Assembly: GCA_039000515.1 (NCBI GenBank)
Contig: JBCFYV010000001.1
Span: 15,229,928-15,293,927, forward strand
DNA length: 64,000 nt
Reading direction: 5' to 3'
Source of the DNA: Timema cristinae
Lineage: Eukaryota > Arthropoda > Insecta > Phasmatodea > Timematidae
Below are positions 51,218 through 61,367 of the stretch, piece by piece. The position numbers and the translations under genes were made by a program. Below the pieces are notes generated by a model that was not told the origin of the DNA, ran no database searches, and saw nothing but the letters and a program-made list of their open reading frames with translations. Every line of letters begins with the position of its first letter. Position 1 is the stretch's first letter.

Positions 51218-52440
51218 CGGACTTTCTCACTCCATTAAAAAAAATTGAGATGTTTACTCAAAACTCGTAATATTTGTGAAACGAAATAATATACACTAGA
51301 AAACCCGATCAATTTTTGACATAATATTAGGGTTTGCACATCTTATGGCTATCGCATTGCTAATAAATTCCTTATTTATAAATTTAGACCAATAAAAAAA
51401 GTAAATATTGACTATTGAATATTGAGTTTAAAATTATAGAGAAGTTGCACAAACATTTCCCCTAAGAGGTTAAAGGAAAAAGAACATACATTTTTTGAGA
51501 GACTTACTTATTTACTTACTCTATGGAATTAGACAATTATTGCGTTAAAATTTAAGTAGTATCTCTTTACAACTAAAGATCACAAAATTGTATTAATATA
51601 TTTGCCAATATCTCTGAAACTATTGGTTTTATAAATGCACATTTCAAATATTATTATTATTATTATTAGCACCGCGTCTTACTACCCATTCGGGTTATAC
51701 GCACTTACGCTAATGTGTAATGGTAGGGTGATTGTGAGATGAAATGGAGGACCTACAGTTTAACGTGGAATCCGAACCACGGTGGAGGCCTGGCATTCCC
51801 CACATTCACAAGATGTCTTGTCAGAGGTGAAGGAAGGGTTTGGTAATCAGATAAATCTTTGCCGGGACCGAGGATTGAACCCCGGCCGCCAGCATAGAAG
51901 TCCGACACCTTACCTCTAGACCACCAGGCCACCTCACATTTCAAATAAAAGTTTTTGTTTTTAATAGTATTACAATTTTGCAATAATAAGTTATTTTGTA
52001 TCTCAAATAGTTGCAGAGATACATAAATTTACACTTCTGTAAAGTAACCTAAAAGTCATTTTTATGGGAAAATGAAAATAGTCATATTATTGATAATCTT
52101 AATCAACACCTAAATGCGAATTTGAATCAAAATCGATAGAGCTGATTTTGAGAAAATTGATTATTTTCTCTTTTCGCCCTTAACTAAACTACTCTTAATT
52201 TTAGGGTTAGATATCCAATTTCAAAAATCCCATGGGGCAACCCTATGAAAACCCTAGATACCAAGTTTTAGCCCAATCGGTAAAATAGTTTGGGCTCTAC
52301 TTCGAGGTACAGACAGACAGACAGACAGACGGCAATCCAAAAACCACTTTTTCAGATTCGGAGGGTCATGAAACGTCGACATTCATTAAAATCCTGAGCT
52401 CTATTTTTTTTACGCTAACACTACTTTTTCTACCTGTAAG
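51218..52440 (+). mobile_element. Element I copy 3 with a SINE-C insertion
   Basis: CACGGACTTTCTCACTCCAT, ATATTTGTGAAACGAAATAA, TATCTCTGAAACTATTGGTT, AGTTTTAGCCCAATCGGTAA and GGTACAGACAGACAGACAGA then CAGACGGCAATCC. Without the SINE it is about 940 bp. Confidence 0.72.
51651..51934 (-). mobile_element. SINE-C, full length, with 13 bp target duplication
   Basis: (TTA)n, TAGCACCGCGTCTTACTACC through GATTGAACCCCGG to TAGACCACCAGGCCACCT. CACATTTCAAATA is repeated exactly at 51638-51650 and 51935-51947. Confidence 0.96.
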
Positions 52441-52538
52441 ATAACTAGAAAGTGATAATCACTGAATTTTGCAGTTGATCTGAGAAATTCGTATGTTTAG
52501 TTTTGAGTGAATTTCAAAAATAACTAGTGTTTTATAGT

Positions 52539-52600
<62 letters not shown>
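52539..52600. repeat. (GT)n(GA)n compound microsatellite
   Basis: About 12 GT units followed by about 18 GA units. The 74-codon minus frame across it is low complexity. Confidence 0.95.
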
Positions 52601-52603
<3 letters not shown>

Positions 52604-53533
52604 TGAAAATATAGATGTGGTACTCAAATATTATGGTCCTTTGAAATATAATTCCCTCAATCAACATGGAAACATAACTGAAATTACTGTATTTGTAAGA
52701 ACGTGAAAAGATAAATGGGGTACACAAAACATTACTTTTAAATATCATAACCTCAAAATTAAGCAGTAAAATGAAAACATAGACTAACTTATGTATTTGT
52801 ATTGTGTAACAATATGCTAAAATGAAGATTAAAACCCTTTATTTGAATAAAATGAACATCAAATCCATCATTCAAATAAAAAAATAACACCTAAACTCAT
52901 ACTTAGATGGTTAAAATGGCTATTTTTGTAACACTAACCTTTTAATTTTAGAATTATGCTCAATATTATTGATTTAAATGCGTATTAACCATAACAACAT
53001 TCCATTAAAAAATAAATGATTACCAAGTTTAGGCAACTCAATTTAGATGTGTTATGACAAGTATCCAAAGAGAAATATTCATCTAAAGAAAGAATTGTGA
53101 TGTGTTTGGACCAACAAATAAATATCAAGTTATTATTTTTTATCCAAAGAGATATGTTTTATTTATAGATTTACAGCCATGCAGCAAATAACGGTTTACA
53201 TGGTGACTAAACGAATAATGAAAAACTGAATATTACCTGTGAAAATCGGGTTTTCGTGGAAAACCACTATTTTCCCCGTTATCCTGGATTCCTAACCGTT
53301 AAAATTACTGGTCGTTTTTCAAAATCTCTTTAGTTATTTCCTAGTAATCTTTATCACCGGAAAAGGGCTTATCAAATTATATATAAGGATTATTTATAGC
53401 AAATTGAGCATTTTGATATATTTTTAAAAAACTGTTTAAATCTCTAAATAGGTTTTTGTCGGGGAAATTAGATTTTTGACCTGGGGTGATGTGAAGCACA
53501 TTAAAAATACCCAACATATCTTAGTGACAAGAA
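52601..53533. other. AT-rich spacer with a weak 100 bp tandem duplication
   Basis: GTGAAAATATAGATGTGGTA (about 52602) and GTGAAAAGATAAATGGGGTA (about 52703) begin two diverged copies of about 100 bp, both ending ATGTATTTGTA-like. The rest has no recognised feature. Confidence 0.45.
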
Positions 53534-53776
53534 ACCCACTGGTGGTCGGATGGTCTAAGGAGTCACACACGCTAAATACTGAACTTTAGATGATGGAGAG
53601 ATCAGGGTTTGAATCCCGGTCGGGTTAACCGAGGGTTTTTTCCCCTCCTAAACGGCTTATCACTCTACCCTCTCCAGCCAAATTCGGGTACAATTCCTCT
53701 AAATTAAACTTTACTCATCCCAAACACATTATAGTGTATACGCTTAACCTGAACGTGTAGTAAGACTGGTTTAAAA
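53534..53776 (+). mobile_element. SINE-B, full length
   Basis: CCCACTGGTGGTCGGATGGT head, B box GGGTTTGAATCCC, tail CGTGTAGTAAGACTGGTTTA. Confidence 0.85.
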
Positions 53777-53798
53777 AAATCTACTTACGGATGTGACT

Positions 53799-54041
53799 AG
53801 CCGCTTCGGTGGCCGCATTGTCTAACGCGCTATTCTCGTGATATACTACACTACCGAAGACGGGAAGATCGGGTTTCGATCCCGGTTGGGTTCATTGAGG
53901 GTGTTTTTTTTTCCTAAATGGTTTTCTACTCTACCTCCACGCAGATGCGTGTGCACCTCCTCTAACTAAAACCTCCATTATCTCTTATATATTAGCATGA
54001 TAAGCGTAGACCTTGAATGGATAGTAAGACGCGATGATACA
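53799..54041 (+). mobile_element. SINE-B, full length
   Basis: GCCGCTTCGGTGGCCGCATT head, B box GGTTTCGATCCCGG, middle CCACGCAGATGCGTGTGC, tail GGATAGTAAGACGCGATGAT. It lies tandem to the previous copy, 22 bp away, but the two are not a recent duplication because they differ throughout. Confidence 0.88.
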
Positions 54042-54382
54042 AAAACTGATGTGACATTAAGTTTTATAAATATTATAATGCACTGATTTTGTAGTATTAT
54101 ATGGTACCTCCGTGTATATTTCACACACCCCGTCCGCCAGACTGCGTGACTAGCCACCATTCCATTAGCCAGGCGTGTTTTTAATATCCATTTGTGGTGG
54201 CAGATTGCATCATCCGGCGATTGTTTATGCAAGGACGACTTCATTGAACCGAAAGCGTCTATCTCGTCATCTTACACAGCGACTGATTGGTTGTGTGTGA
54301 CTCTTCCTCCCTCTACGTGACCTTCCTCAAGGTAACGATAGTGCACGGCTCCCGAGGGGGACCACGGTTCGATTCTCAAGTT
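54042..54382. other. Spacer ending in a B-box-like motif
   Basis: CACGGTTCGATTCTCAAG at about 54363 is a B-box-like sequence cut off by MITE H. The 88-codon minus frame 53978-54244 overlaps SINE sequence. Confidence 0.35.
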
Positions 54383-54386
54383 TTAA

Positions 54387-54755
54387 GGTGGGGATGTAAG
54401 GAACGTCGAGTTTTTAGAGCAAAACTTTTTTTAGTCAAAATAAATCAAATATTGCTCCAGTGCAAACATAGAGTTTAATTTTGTTCACGTGGTGATATCA
54501 ACAGTTGTTGAATATCTGTCAAGGGTGTTCTGGAATTTAATGACAACTTTTTCTCTTCATCTAAAAAGTTTCTCATCTAATGCCACTATGCTCATGACAG
54601 ATATTCAACAACTGTTGATATCATTAGAAGACGAAAAATAAACTCATGTTTCTGTTCGAGCATTATTTTATTTTGCAAATAAAAATAAACAATTTGGTTA
54701 TAAAAACTTCAAAAATACTTACCTTTTCTCGCGTCTTCTAAACTCCCGCCTGCTG
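54387..54755 (+). mobile_element. MITE H, near complete
   Basis: TTAA (54383-54386), then GGTGGGGATGTAAGGAACGT. The central pair GATATCAACAGTTGTTGAAT and ATTCAACAACTGTTGATATC forms the inner hairpin. The right side reads TTACCTTTTCTCGCGTCTTC, then degenerates without a clear TTAA. Confidence 0.8.
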
Positions 54756-54951
54756 CTTCTAAGCACAGCTAACTCTTTTATTTATTTTAGAATTGGGACC
54801 TTCTAATCTTCGATCCCTCAAATCCATAAATATTTTAAATTTGAGAAATTATTGTTTTTGAGATTCAATTATTATTTTTTAGGGTAAGGAGTGAGGGGTA
54901 GAGGATGTAAAAAATATAGGACAACATTATTATATATTATTATTATTAAAT

Positions 54952-55139
54952 TAGCACCGCGTCTTACTACCCGTTCGGGTTATAAGCACTTACGCTAATG
55001 TGTAATGGTAGGGTGATTGCGATATGAAATGGAGGACCTACAGTTTAACGTGGGATCCGAACCACGGTGGAGGCCTGGCACTCCCCACATTCACAAGTTG
55101 TGATTAATATACGTATTGTCAGAGGTGAAGGAAGGATTA
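54952..55139 (-). mobile_element. SINE-C, 5' truncated, minus, insert-bearing subfamily
   Basis: TAGCACCGCGTCTTACTACC to GAGGTGAAGGAAGGATTA, carrying CAAGTTGTGATTAATATACG. The tRNA head is missing. Confidence 0.92.
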
Positions 55140-55755
55140 TTGGATATTCACAATATTTTGTAGAAATAAGTGGTAAGATGTGCGAGTACTCGAAGATTTT
55201 TACAAAACTCGAAAATTTTAATTAGCCTACTCGGAATTTTCGATTTGTTCTCGAAAATTAAGATTTTAATTAATTATATTTAATTTTAAGGTATTATTTC
55301 ACAGCAAATAGAGTATCATTATTTTCTTTTATTAAATTTTAAAAAAATATACAATTACATTAAATATACTTAAAAATCTGACTTTGTTTGGTTATAATTT
55401 TTTTTGACGAGACTTTTTTTAGTATATTTCTTTGTACTTATAATTTATAAATTGATTCATTATGAAATTCAACCTGAAATATTTCATTGTACAAATTAAT
55501 ATTGCTCTATATTACTCAAGATCGAAAAAAAATTGGATGTTTTTATTCAAACTCTGCTTGGAATAAAAAATACCTACTCACACACGGTATGAGGAATAAT
55601 TTGTGAAAAATTGTTACGAACAAAGACACAAAAAGGCCTATAACTCGTTAAAAAAATTACTCTACCAGCAACTGAAGCTATGCGGTTCTGTATTTTACAG
55701 GACATGATTTTAATCGAAACTTCCCAGTTAAAATTAATACAATTTAAAAAAAAAT
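55140..55755. other. AT-rich spacer
   Basis: GATGTGCGAGTACTCGAAGA at about 55175 contains the palindrome CGAGTACTCG, and ACTCGAAAATTTT repeats nearby in both orientations. It could be the end of a DNA transposon, but is not delimited. Confidence 0.35.
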
Positions 55756-56003
55756 TGTCACCGCGTATTACTACCGGTTCAGGTTATAAGTCTATGTACT
55801 AATTATACTAATGCGTTAGGGATTAAGAAGGCTTAATTTAGAGGAAGTGCACCCACACTTGTGTGGAGGGAGCATGGAAAACCATTTAGGAAAAACAACC
55901 CTCACAGCACCTGACCGGGATTGAACCCCGATCTCCCCGTCTTCGCCAGTTTAGTCCAACACGAGAGTAGCGCGTTATACCATGCGGCTACCGAAGCGGA
56001 TCT
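55756..56003 (-). mobile_element. SINE-B, full length, minus
   Basis: TTGTCACCGCGTATTACTAC tail, CACTTGTGTGGAGGGAGCAT middle, GGATTGAACCCCGATC B box reversed, CCATGCGGCTACCGAAGCGG head. Confidence 0.87.
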
Positions 56004-56693
56004 CTCCAAGTTGTCCGGTTTAAATTTTTTAAATTTAATTTAGCTCGCATCATAGATAAAAAAAAAAACATTCTGAACTCACTGGAACACTGTTAAACCC
56101 TATTCACAACCTTTTTTGGGCCACGATCATCTATCCTTTCTCCACTCTACATTTTTTTGGTCAATTACTTATATCCCCGCCTTTAAATAAAAAAATAAAA
56201 TATAGACAATGTACATTTTCATATTTAAATTTCTTAAAACATTAACGATTATGACCGATAAAGATAATTTTAACTCAGGCCAACATATTATTTTAAAGTG
56301 TTGTACTTAATATAGGCCTATTTGAGAGTTTAAAGACCTGATGTTTAACTTTCAATAACGATGTATTTTTTCTTACAGCGATCGATTGAAAATGGTTGCG
56401 AGATCAACCAGTTACCGACCCCTGCTGTAGAGGAAGTGTAGGATCGGTGCCTTGATTGGGGGGGAGGGGGGGGGGTAAATCGTTTCCACGGTTACGTATG
56501 AATCTATCAGCGGTCAAGGTCACCTTCATAAACTAATGTTATCCTGTACTTCCTCGTGACTAGCAGCGCTGTTCACGGTAATCATCCACTAATCATTGCT
56601 CGTGTTGCTGATAATTTTTTTTCTCCCCACGCCTCCCCTTTCATACATGTGTGTTTCCTGTTATATAATCATTTTTTAAAATATATTTCGTTA
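56004..56693. other. AT-rich spacer with possible hAT end and (G)n tract
   Basis: CCAGTTACCGACCCCTG at about 56409-56425 could be the right terminus of a hAT element (CAGGGGTCGG in reverse); the left end was not found. A G-rich run lies at about 56458-56475. Confidence 0.35.
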
Positions 56694-56865
56694 CATGAGG
56701 TATTTAACGAGCACTGATTATAGTATCACCACACACTTAAACTACTTAACTAGGACAAACACAACATCCAGCCCACCGAGCGTTAATTTATCATCGCGAG
56801 AGGAGGAAAGTCCAATTTTTCGGCCGTGCAGGGAATCGAACCCGGAACCCATAGAGTATGTTCAC
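56694..56865 (-). mobile_element. SINE-D, minus, head partly lost
   Basis: ACACAACATCCAGCCCACCG, AGCGTTAATTTATCATCGCG and GCAGGGAATCGAACCCGG (B box reversed). The A box is not present. Confidence 0.7.
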
Positions 56866-57519
56866 TATAGGTTTTTACCTCAATGACAATTGAAAAATAA
56901 TATGTTTAGGTTTTAGGTTGCCAACACTTGTAAAAGATCATTATTATGTTATAAATTATAAGATCTATAATTACGTATTATAGTTTACAATTAAAATAAC
57001 GCAAACTTAAATTTTCTCACATTATTTAATTACTTTTAATAATAATTTATTTTTATCCAATCCGAAATTTTACTTTAAACATAATTAAAAATACTTGTTC
57101 TTAGTTTTGAAATGTTATCGATAATGTGTGCTATAGTTCATTCATTAATACTTTTTAATACACGCGTCGTATTTACTTGGAAAAAAAACTTGCTCTTCTT
57201 TGTATATAATACAATATTTATGATTATTTTATCGTATTTTGAAATATTTAACAGAATAAAATATTTTTATCAACTATGTTGGTGCAGCATTGTAAAGCAT
57301 TTGTGTGCATAAAGTTCAATCACATGGTTTAAGTTCACCGGTCGCCATTTTGAAGCTAAATTTGTTGTAGCTTTAGTGGAAGTGCTGTGAATAATAATTT
57401 TCTTAAGTGGAATAAAATTATAAATAATCTTTGTGGCCGACCTCAAATAAATATATATGTTATATCGGCTTAAATTATTCTGATCACATTCATACATGTG
57501 TTTTCATTACATTTATACA
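56866..57519. other. AT-rich spacer
   Basis: No feature recognised. Confidence 0.4.
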
Positions 57520-57598
57520 AAGTGACAGGTGTCAGCTGTTGGCGTAGGGATACATTACGGACTATTTTAGTACTTTTGAGCCGTCATCCAAGTAAACT
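57520..57598 (+). mobile_element. MITE F/G-related fragment
   Basis: AAGTGACAGGTGTCAGCTGT, TGGCGTAGGGATACATTACG and TTGAGCCGTC match the F interior without its TIRs. Confidence 0.5.
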
Positions 57599-57611
57599 CG
57601 GGTGGTGAATG

Positions 57612-57660
57612 TACTCTAGTCAGTAGAGAGACACGCTACCGACTGAGCTAAGGTGTTGGA
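57612..57660 (-). mobile_element. SINE-D head fragment, minus
   Basis: CACGCTACCGACTGAGCTAA followed by GGTGTTGGA is the reversed A box region of D. The body is missing. Confidence 0.65.
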
Positions 57661-57681
57661 CTATCGCTGTTTTTGTTTTTA

Positions 57682-57867
57682 AAGGTTAGGAAGGTTAGAT
57701 TTAGATGAGATGTACCCACATTTTCTTGCAGAGAGATACTGACAAAACATTTTAGAAAGAACCCCTTCAATACATCCGCCCGAAATTATAACCTCGATCT
57801 CCCTGTTATCAGCAGTCTAGCCTATTGCGAAAGTAACGCCTTAAACCATGCGTCCACCGAAACGGGT
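57682..57867 (-). mobile_element. SINE-B, minus, tail missing
   Basis: GGTTAGGAAGGTTAGATTTA, CCCACATTTTCTTGCAGAGA, CCTGTTATCAGCAGTCTAGC and CCATGCGTCCACCGAAACGG. Confidence 0.78.
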
Positions 57868-57999
57868 AAAAGCAGATTCTATGGTGTGAAAGTGTAGTTG
57901 GAATGCGGAGTGAACATACATTGTATTATGGAGACACCTCAACTGGCTGCTATCGTCAAAAATTAGATTTAAAATTAAGTTTGTTAAACAATTATTTTT
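57868..57999. other. Unassigned spacer
   Basis: Short unique-looking stretch. Confidence 0.4.
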
Positions 58000-58011
58000 T
58001 TTAATGGTTGA

Positions 58012-58291
58012 TAGGTGACCTGGTGGTCTAGGGGTAAGGTGTCAGACTTCTGTAATGGGGACCCGGGGTTTAATCCTCGGTCCCGGCACAGATTTATCTG
58101 ATTACCAAACCCTTCCTTCACCTCTGACAAGACGTGTATTAATCATAACTTGTGAATGTGGGGGTGCCAGGCCTCCACCGTGGTTCGGATCCCACGTTAA
58201 ACTGTAGGTCCTTCATTTCATCTCACAATCACCCTACCATTACACATCAGCGTAAGTGGGTACAACCCGAATGGGTAGAAAGACGCGGTGC

Positions 58292-58292
<1 letters not shown>
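58012..58292 (+). mobile_element. SINE-C, full length, insert-bearing subfamily, with target duplication
   Basis: A box TGGTCTAGGGGTAA and B box variant GGTTTAATCC. The extra GTGTATTAATCATAACTTGT is present, and the tail is GGTAGAAAGACGCGGTGCTA. TTTAATGGTTGA (58000-58011) and TTTAATGGTCGA (58344-58355) flank the element and its (TAA)n. Confidence 0.95.

Positions 58293-58336
<44 letters not shown>
58293..58336. repeat. (TAA)n tail of SINE-C
   Basis: About 15 units. A 109-codon frame across 58152-58481 contains the poly-Asn it encodes. Confidence 0.95.
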
Positions 58337-58338
<2 letters not shown>

Positions 58339-58499
58339 TTAAATTTAATGGTCGACACAACTTTTTCTTGAATTTGGGGTCCATAATTTATTGTGTTTTA
58401 ATGTTACACACATTAACACTAAAAAAAAAAATTAAAGATAATTTCAGTTCAGAATTATTTCCAAACCCGCACGTCAACTAAACGTTGGATTGGTTTGCT

Positions 58500-58688
58500 G
58501 GTGACTGAAAGGTCGGGTCTTGAATCCCACCTGGTTTTACTGCACATGGGGGTTTTTTTATAAAGGGTTTTTCCAACCCTCCCTATGAAAATGAAGCTAT
58601 ATCTCCTTTCATTTTTAATTTCTTCATCCCTATACCGTTAATATGGGATCGTGGATATCCCGAAGGGGTAGTAAGATACGGTACAAGA
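58500..58688 (+). mobile_element. SINE-B, 5' truncated
   Basis: GGTCGGGTCTTGAATCCCAC B box region, TCCAACCCTCCCTATGAAAA middle, AGGGGTAGTAAGATACGGTA tail. Confidence 0.75.
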
Positions 58689-58729
58689 AATAATAATTGA
58701 ACATTCGAATCAATTTAATCAATTGTGTC

Positions 58730-58951
58730 AAACCCTCTCCTGGTGGTCTAACACGCTACTCTCGCAGCAGATTAAACTGTCGACGACGGGAATATAGAGG
58801 TTAAAATCTCGGTCGGATATGCACTGAGGATGGTTTTTCACTCTTCCTCCACGCAAATTCAGGTACACTACCTTTAAACATAACCTTCATAATCTCTAAA
58901 ACCATTAGCGCAATTAGTACATAAGCGAACGGGTAGTAAGATATGGTGATA
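58730..58951 (+). mobile_element. SINE-B, near full length
   Basis: CTCTCCTGGTGGTCTAACAC head, B box GGTTAAAATC, tail AGCGAACGGGTAGTAAGATA with the ATAACCC half of the terminal inverted repeat deleted. Confidence 0.82.
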
Positions 58952-59234
58952 ACAAATAAGGGATCACGTCCCATAGCTCGCAAACTGTATCCGTCATATA
59001 GTACGGTAGTAACTATATCCCAAAAGACTGACCGGTGACACTAGATCCGAGTGAGTCATCGAGACCAGTCATCACGTAGTTGACAGCCACGCCGCTACGG
59101 TCGCTGCGGTTTACCGACACTTCCCTCCTGACGTATCGTCGCCTTGGCCTGTCCCTCCTACTCGTGTCAAACCCCGGCGTTTCTGTGGTGGACACACCGC
59201 ATTCAAGTCGGAGTGGTGTTATGGAGGGACACCC
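58952..59234. other. GC-rich stretch with an Arg/Ser-rich minus frame
   Basis: 59013-59234 is CpG-rich and open on the minus strand. The frame reads CGVSTTETPGFDTSRRDRPR, then RRYVRREVSVNRSDRSGVAV, and ends GQSFGI-stop at about 59013. It has no in-frame stop upstream until the adjacent SINE. I recognise no domain. It could be a relic of an exon or a chance frame. Confidence 0.25.
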
Positions 59235-59423
59235 CGGATATCCACATATGTACTAATTACGATAATGTGTCAAGAGATCTGGAAGGTGGAATTTAGAGGA
59301 TATGTAGACAAATTTGCGTAGAGAGATAAGGAGTGGAAAACCATCCCTAGTACACCTGACCTGGACTCGAACCATGCCATCCCCACTATCGGCATTCTAG
59401 TCCAGTACGGCCACCGAAGCAGG
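59235..59423 (-). mobile_element. SINE-B, minus, tail missing
   Basis: ATCCACATATGTACTAATTA, CAAATTTGCGTAGAGAGATA, CTGGACTCGAACCATGCC and GTACGGCCACCGAAGCAGG. Confidence 0.78.
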
Positions 59424-59607
59424 AATATACCAATTGCGATACGAGCATCAGACGTTGGTGAAGTTTCTTTTAAAAAAATTCAACTTCCTCATCCTGTATC
59501 TTTTGGTCGGAGATACCCACCCATGGAGCTACTCACCTTCTTTATCCTTTTCACCTATGCTAGTTAGCATAATTTGAGCTACAACGATCAGTTGGTGCGT
59601 CAAGCTT

Positions 59608-59672
59608 GCACCAGACTGTATTGACGGTGACTGGGAGATCGGGGTTTGAATCTCTACTGAGGGTGGTTAACC
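59608..59672 (+). mobile_element. SINE-B head fragment
   Basis: ACTGGGAGATCGGGGTTTGA followed by ATCTCTACTGAGGGTGGTT retains the B box region only. Confidence 0.55.
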
Positions 59673-59775
59673 ACACGTGATGTATCGCTGTGGTTTTTAC
59701 ATCCCAGCTCACGCTATTTCCTCCAAGTTATCTACCTCTTAGAGTAAAGCATTAATAGACATTCTGTTTTACAGT

Positions 59776-60406
59776 GTCGTGTAGTGGAGTGTTGCCAGGG
59801 TAAGCAGAGTTAGTTTAAACTGTACCTGTGAATTGTTCTCATCACTCAGTAGAACACTCATTGACAGTGTCGTGTCGTGGAGTGCTGCCAGGGTAAGCAG
59901 AGTTAGTTTAAACTGTACCTGTGAATTGTTCTCATCACTCAGTAGAACACTCATTGACAGTGTCGTGTCGTGGAGTGCTGCCAGGGTAAGCAGAGTTAGT
60001 TTAAACTGTACCTGTGAATTGTTCTTATCACTCAGTAGAACACTCATTGACAGTGTCGTGTCGTGGAGTGTTGCCAGGGTAAGCAGAGTTAGTTTAAACT
60101 GTACCTGTGAATTGTTCTCATCACTCAGTAGAACACTCATTGACAGTGTCATGTCGTGGAGTGTTGTCAGGGTAAGCAGAGTTAGTTTAAACTGTACCTG
60201 TGAATTGTTCTCATCACTCAGTAGAACACTCATTGACAGTGTCATGTCGTGGAGTGTTGTCAGGGTAAGCAGAGCTAGCTCAAGCTGTACTTGTGAATTG
60301 TCCTCATCACTTAGTAACATTCCACGACACGACACGACACTGTCAATGAGTGTTCTACTGAGTGATGAGAACAATTCACAGGTACAGTTTAAACTAACTC
60401 TGACTA
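59776..60406. repeat. 93 bp minisatellite, six direct units plus one inverted unit
   Basis: Units start GTCGTGTCGTGGAGTGCTGC at 59776, 59869, 59962, 60055, 60148 and 60241, exactly 93 bp apart. The unit runs through AGAGTTAGTTTAAACTGTAC, CTGTGAATTGTTCTCATCAC and AGTAGAACACTCATTGACAG. From about 60318 to 60406 a further copy is inverted (CATTCCACGACACGACACG... GTTTAAACTAACTCTG). Because 93 is 31 codons and stops are absent, both strands are open for about 200 codons (59833-60441 plus, 59769-60410 minus). These products are pure 31-residue repeats without a domain, so I do not call genes. Confidence 0.95.
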
Positions 60407-60775
60407 GCATGTTGACACACTGTATTAAACATAATATTTAAAAACACATTGTACTACCCCATACCCTAAAGAATACCGAGTAATAGAAAGTCCATTACGT
60501 CTCCCAAACAACGTGTTTAGGATGTTGGATAACCGAAATCATCCAAACCGGAAATAAGTCTACTCTCAACTTGTTTCGAGCGGGGAAACTCGCCTGGTAC
60601 CATATTCACGTCACAATCCACGTATGTTCCCCACGTTGAAATGTGCCTCTTGTTTGCTTACGAACACATGTCAGAATACGCGGAAATCACTTCACACCAC
60701 ATTTGAAGAGTAGCAACTGCGATAGCTAGCTTACATCAAACTTTCCAGGAGAATTATGTTTGGTTTTATATTTGA
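60407..60775. other. Spacer without recognised feature
   Basis: No gene or repeat recognised. Confidence 0.4.
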
Positions 60776-61012
60776 GGTGTTCAACGTGCACTTTCTGAAC
60801 CGATTGATTATATCAGCACACGACTTATAAACCAACTTAAATCTAGAATAGACACAACATCCAGCATCCGGACGTTAATTTATCGCTGTAAAATGGGCAA
60901 ACCCACATTTCGCCAAAGATACATTTTTTAGGACATGCTGGGAATTGAATTCGGGACCTTTAAGTTCATTAGGCAGACACGCTACCGACTGAGCTAATGT
61001 TTTGGACTGTTT
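60776..61012 (-). mobile_element. SINE-D, full length, minus
   Basis: GAGGTGTTCAACGTGCACTT, CTGAACCGATTGATTATATC, AGCACACGACTTATAAACCA, GGGAATTGAATTCGGGACC (B box reversed) and ACGCTACCGACTGAGCTAAT (A box reversed). This is the most complete D copy and defines a length of about 240 bp. Confidence 0.85.
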
Positions 61013-61027
61013 AGGGTGTTTTTCTCC

Positions 61028-61262
61028 CAACGTTTGGGTTGTACACACATATACTAGGTAGTTACGAAAATATCTTAGAGATGAGAAAGGTTGAATTGAT
61101 AAAAGGTGCATCTGCATTTGTCTGGAGGGAGAGTGGAAAATAACTTAGGGGGGAAACCACCCTTAGTACACCCGATCAGGATTCGAACCCCCATCTCCCG
61201 GTCATCGGCAGGTCAGTCGATTTTGAGCGTGGCGCCCTAGACCATGTGACCACCGAAACAGG
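61028..61262 (-). mobile_element. SINE-B, minus
   Basis: CCAACGTTTGGGTTGTACAC tail remnant, CTGCATTTGTCTGGAGGGAG middle, GGATTCGAACCCCCATC B box reversed, CCATGTGACCACCGAAACAGG head. It abuts the SINE-D head end. Confidence 0.83.
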
Positions 61263-61367
61263 ATGTAATTTACATATCACACTACTTTGTTTTCCTTGAA
61301 AATATTTAGTATATTTTGTGACTTAAGAATACAGCTAGACTTTTAATGCCCATGTTAGTTTAGTTAA

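Noticed and set aside
59833..60441. 202-codon plus frame and 213-codon minus frame as genes
   Set aside because: Both are translations of the same 93 bp tandem unit. Stop-free reading on both strands follows from the unit length being a multiple of three, and no domain is present.
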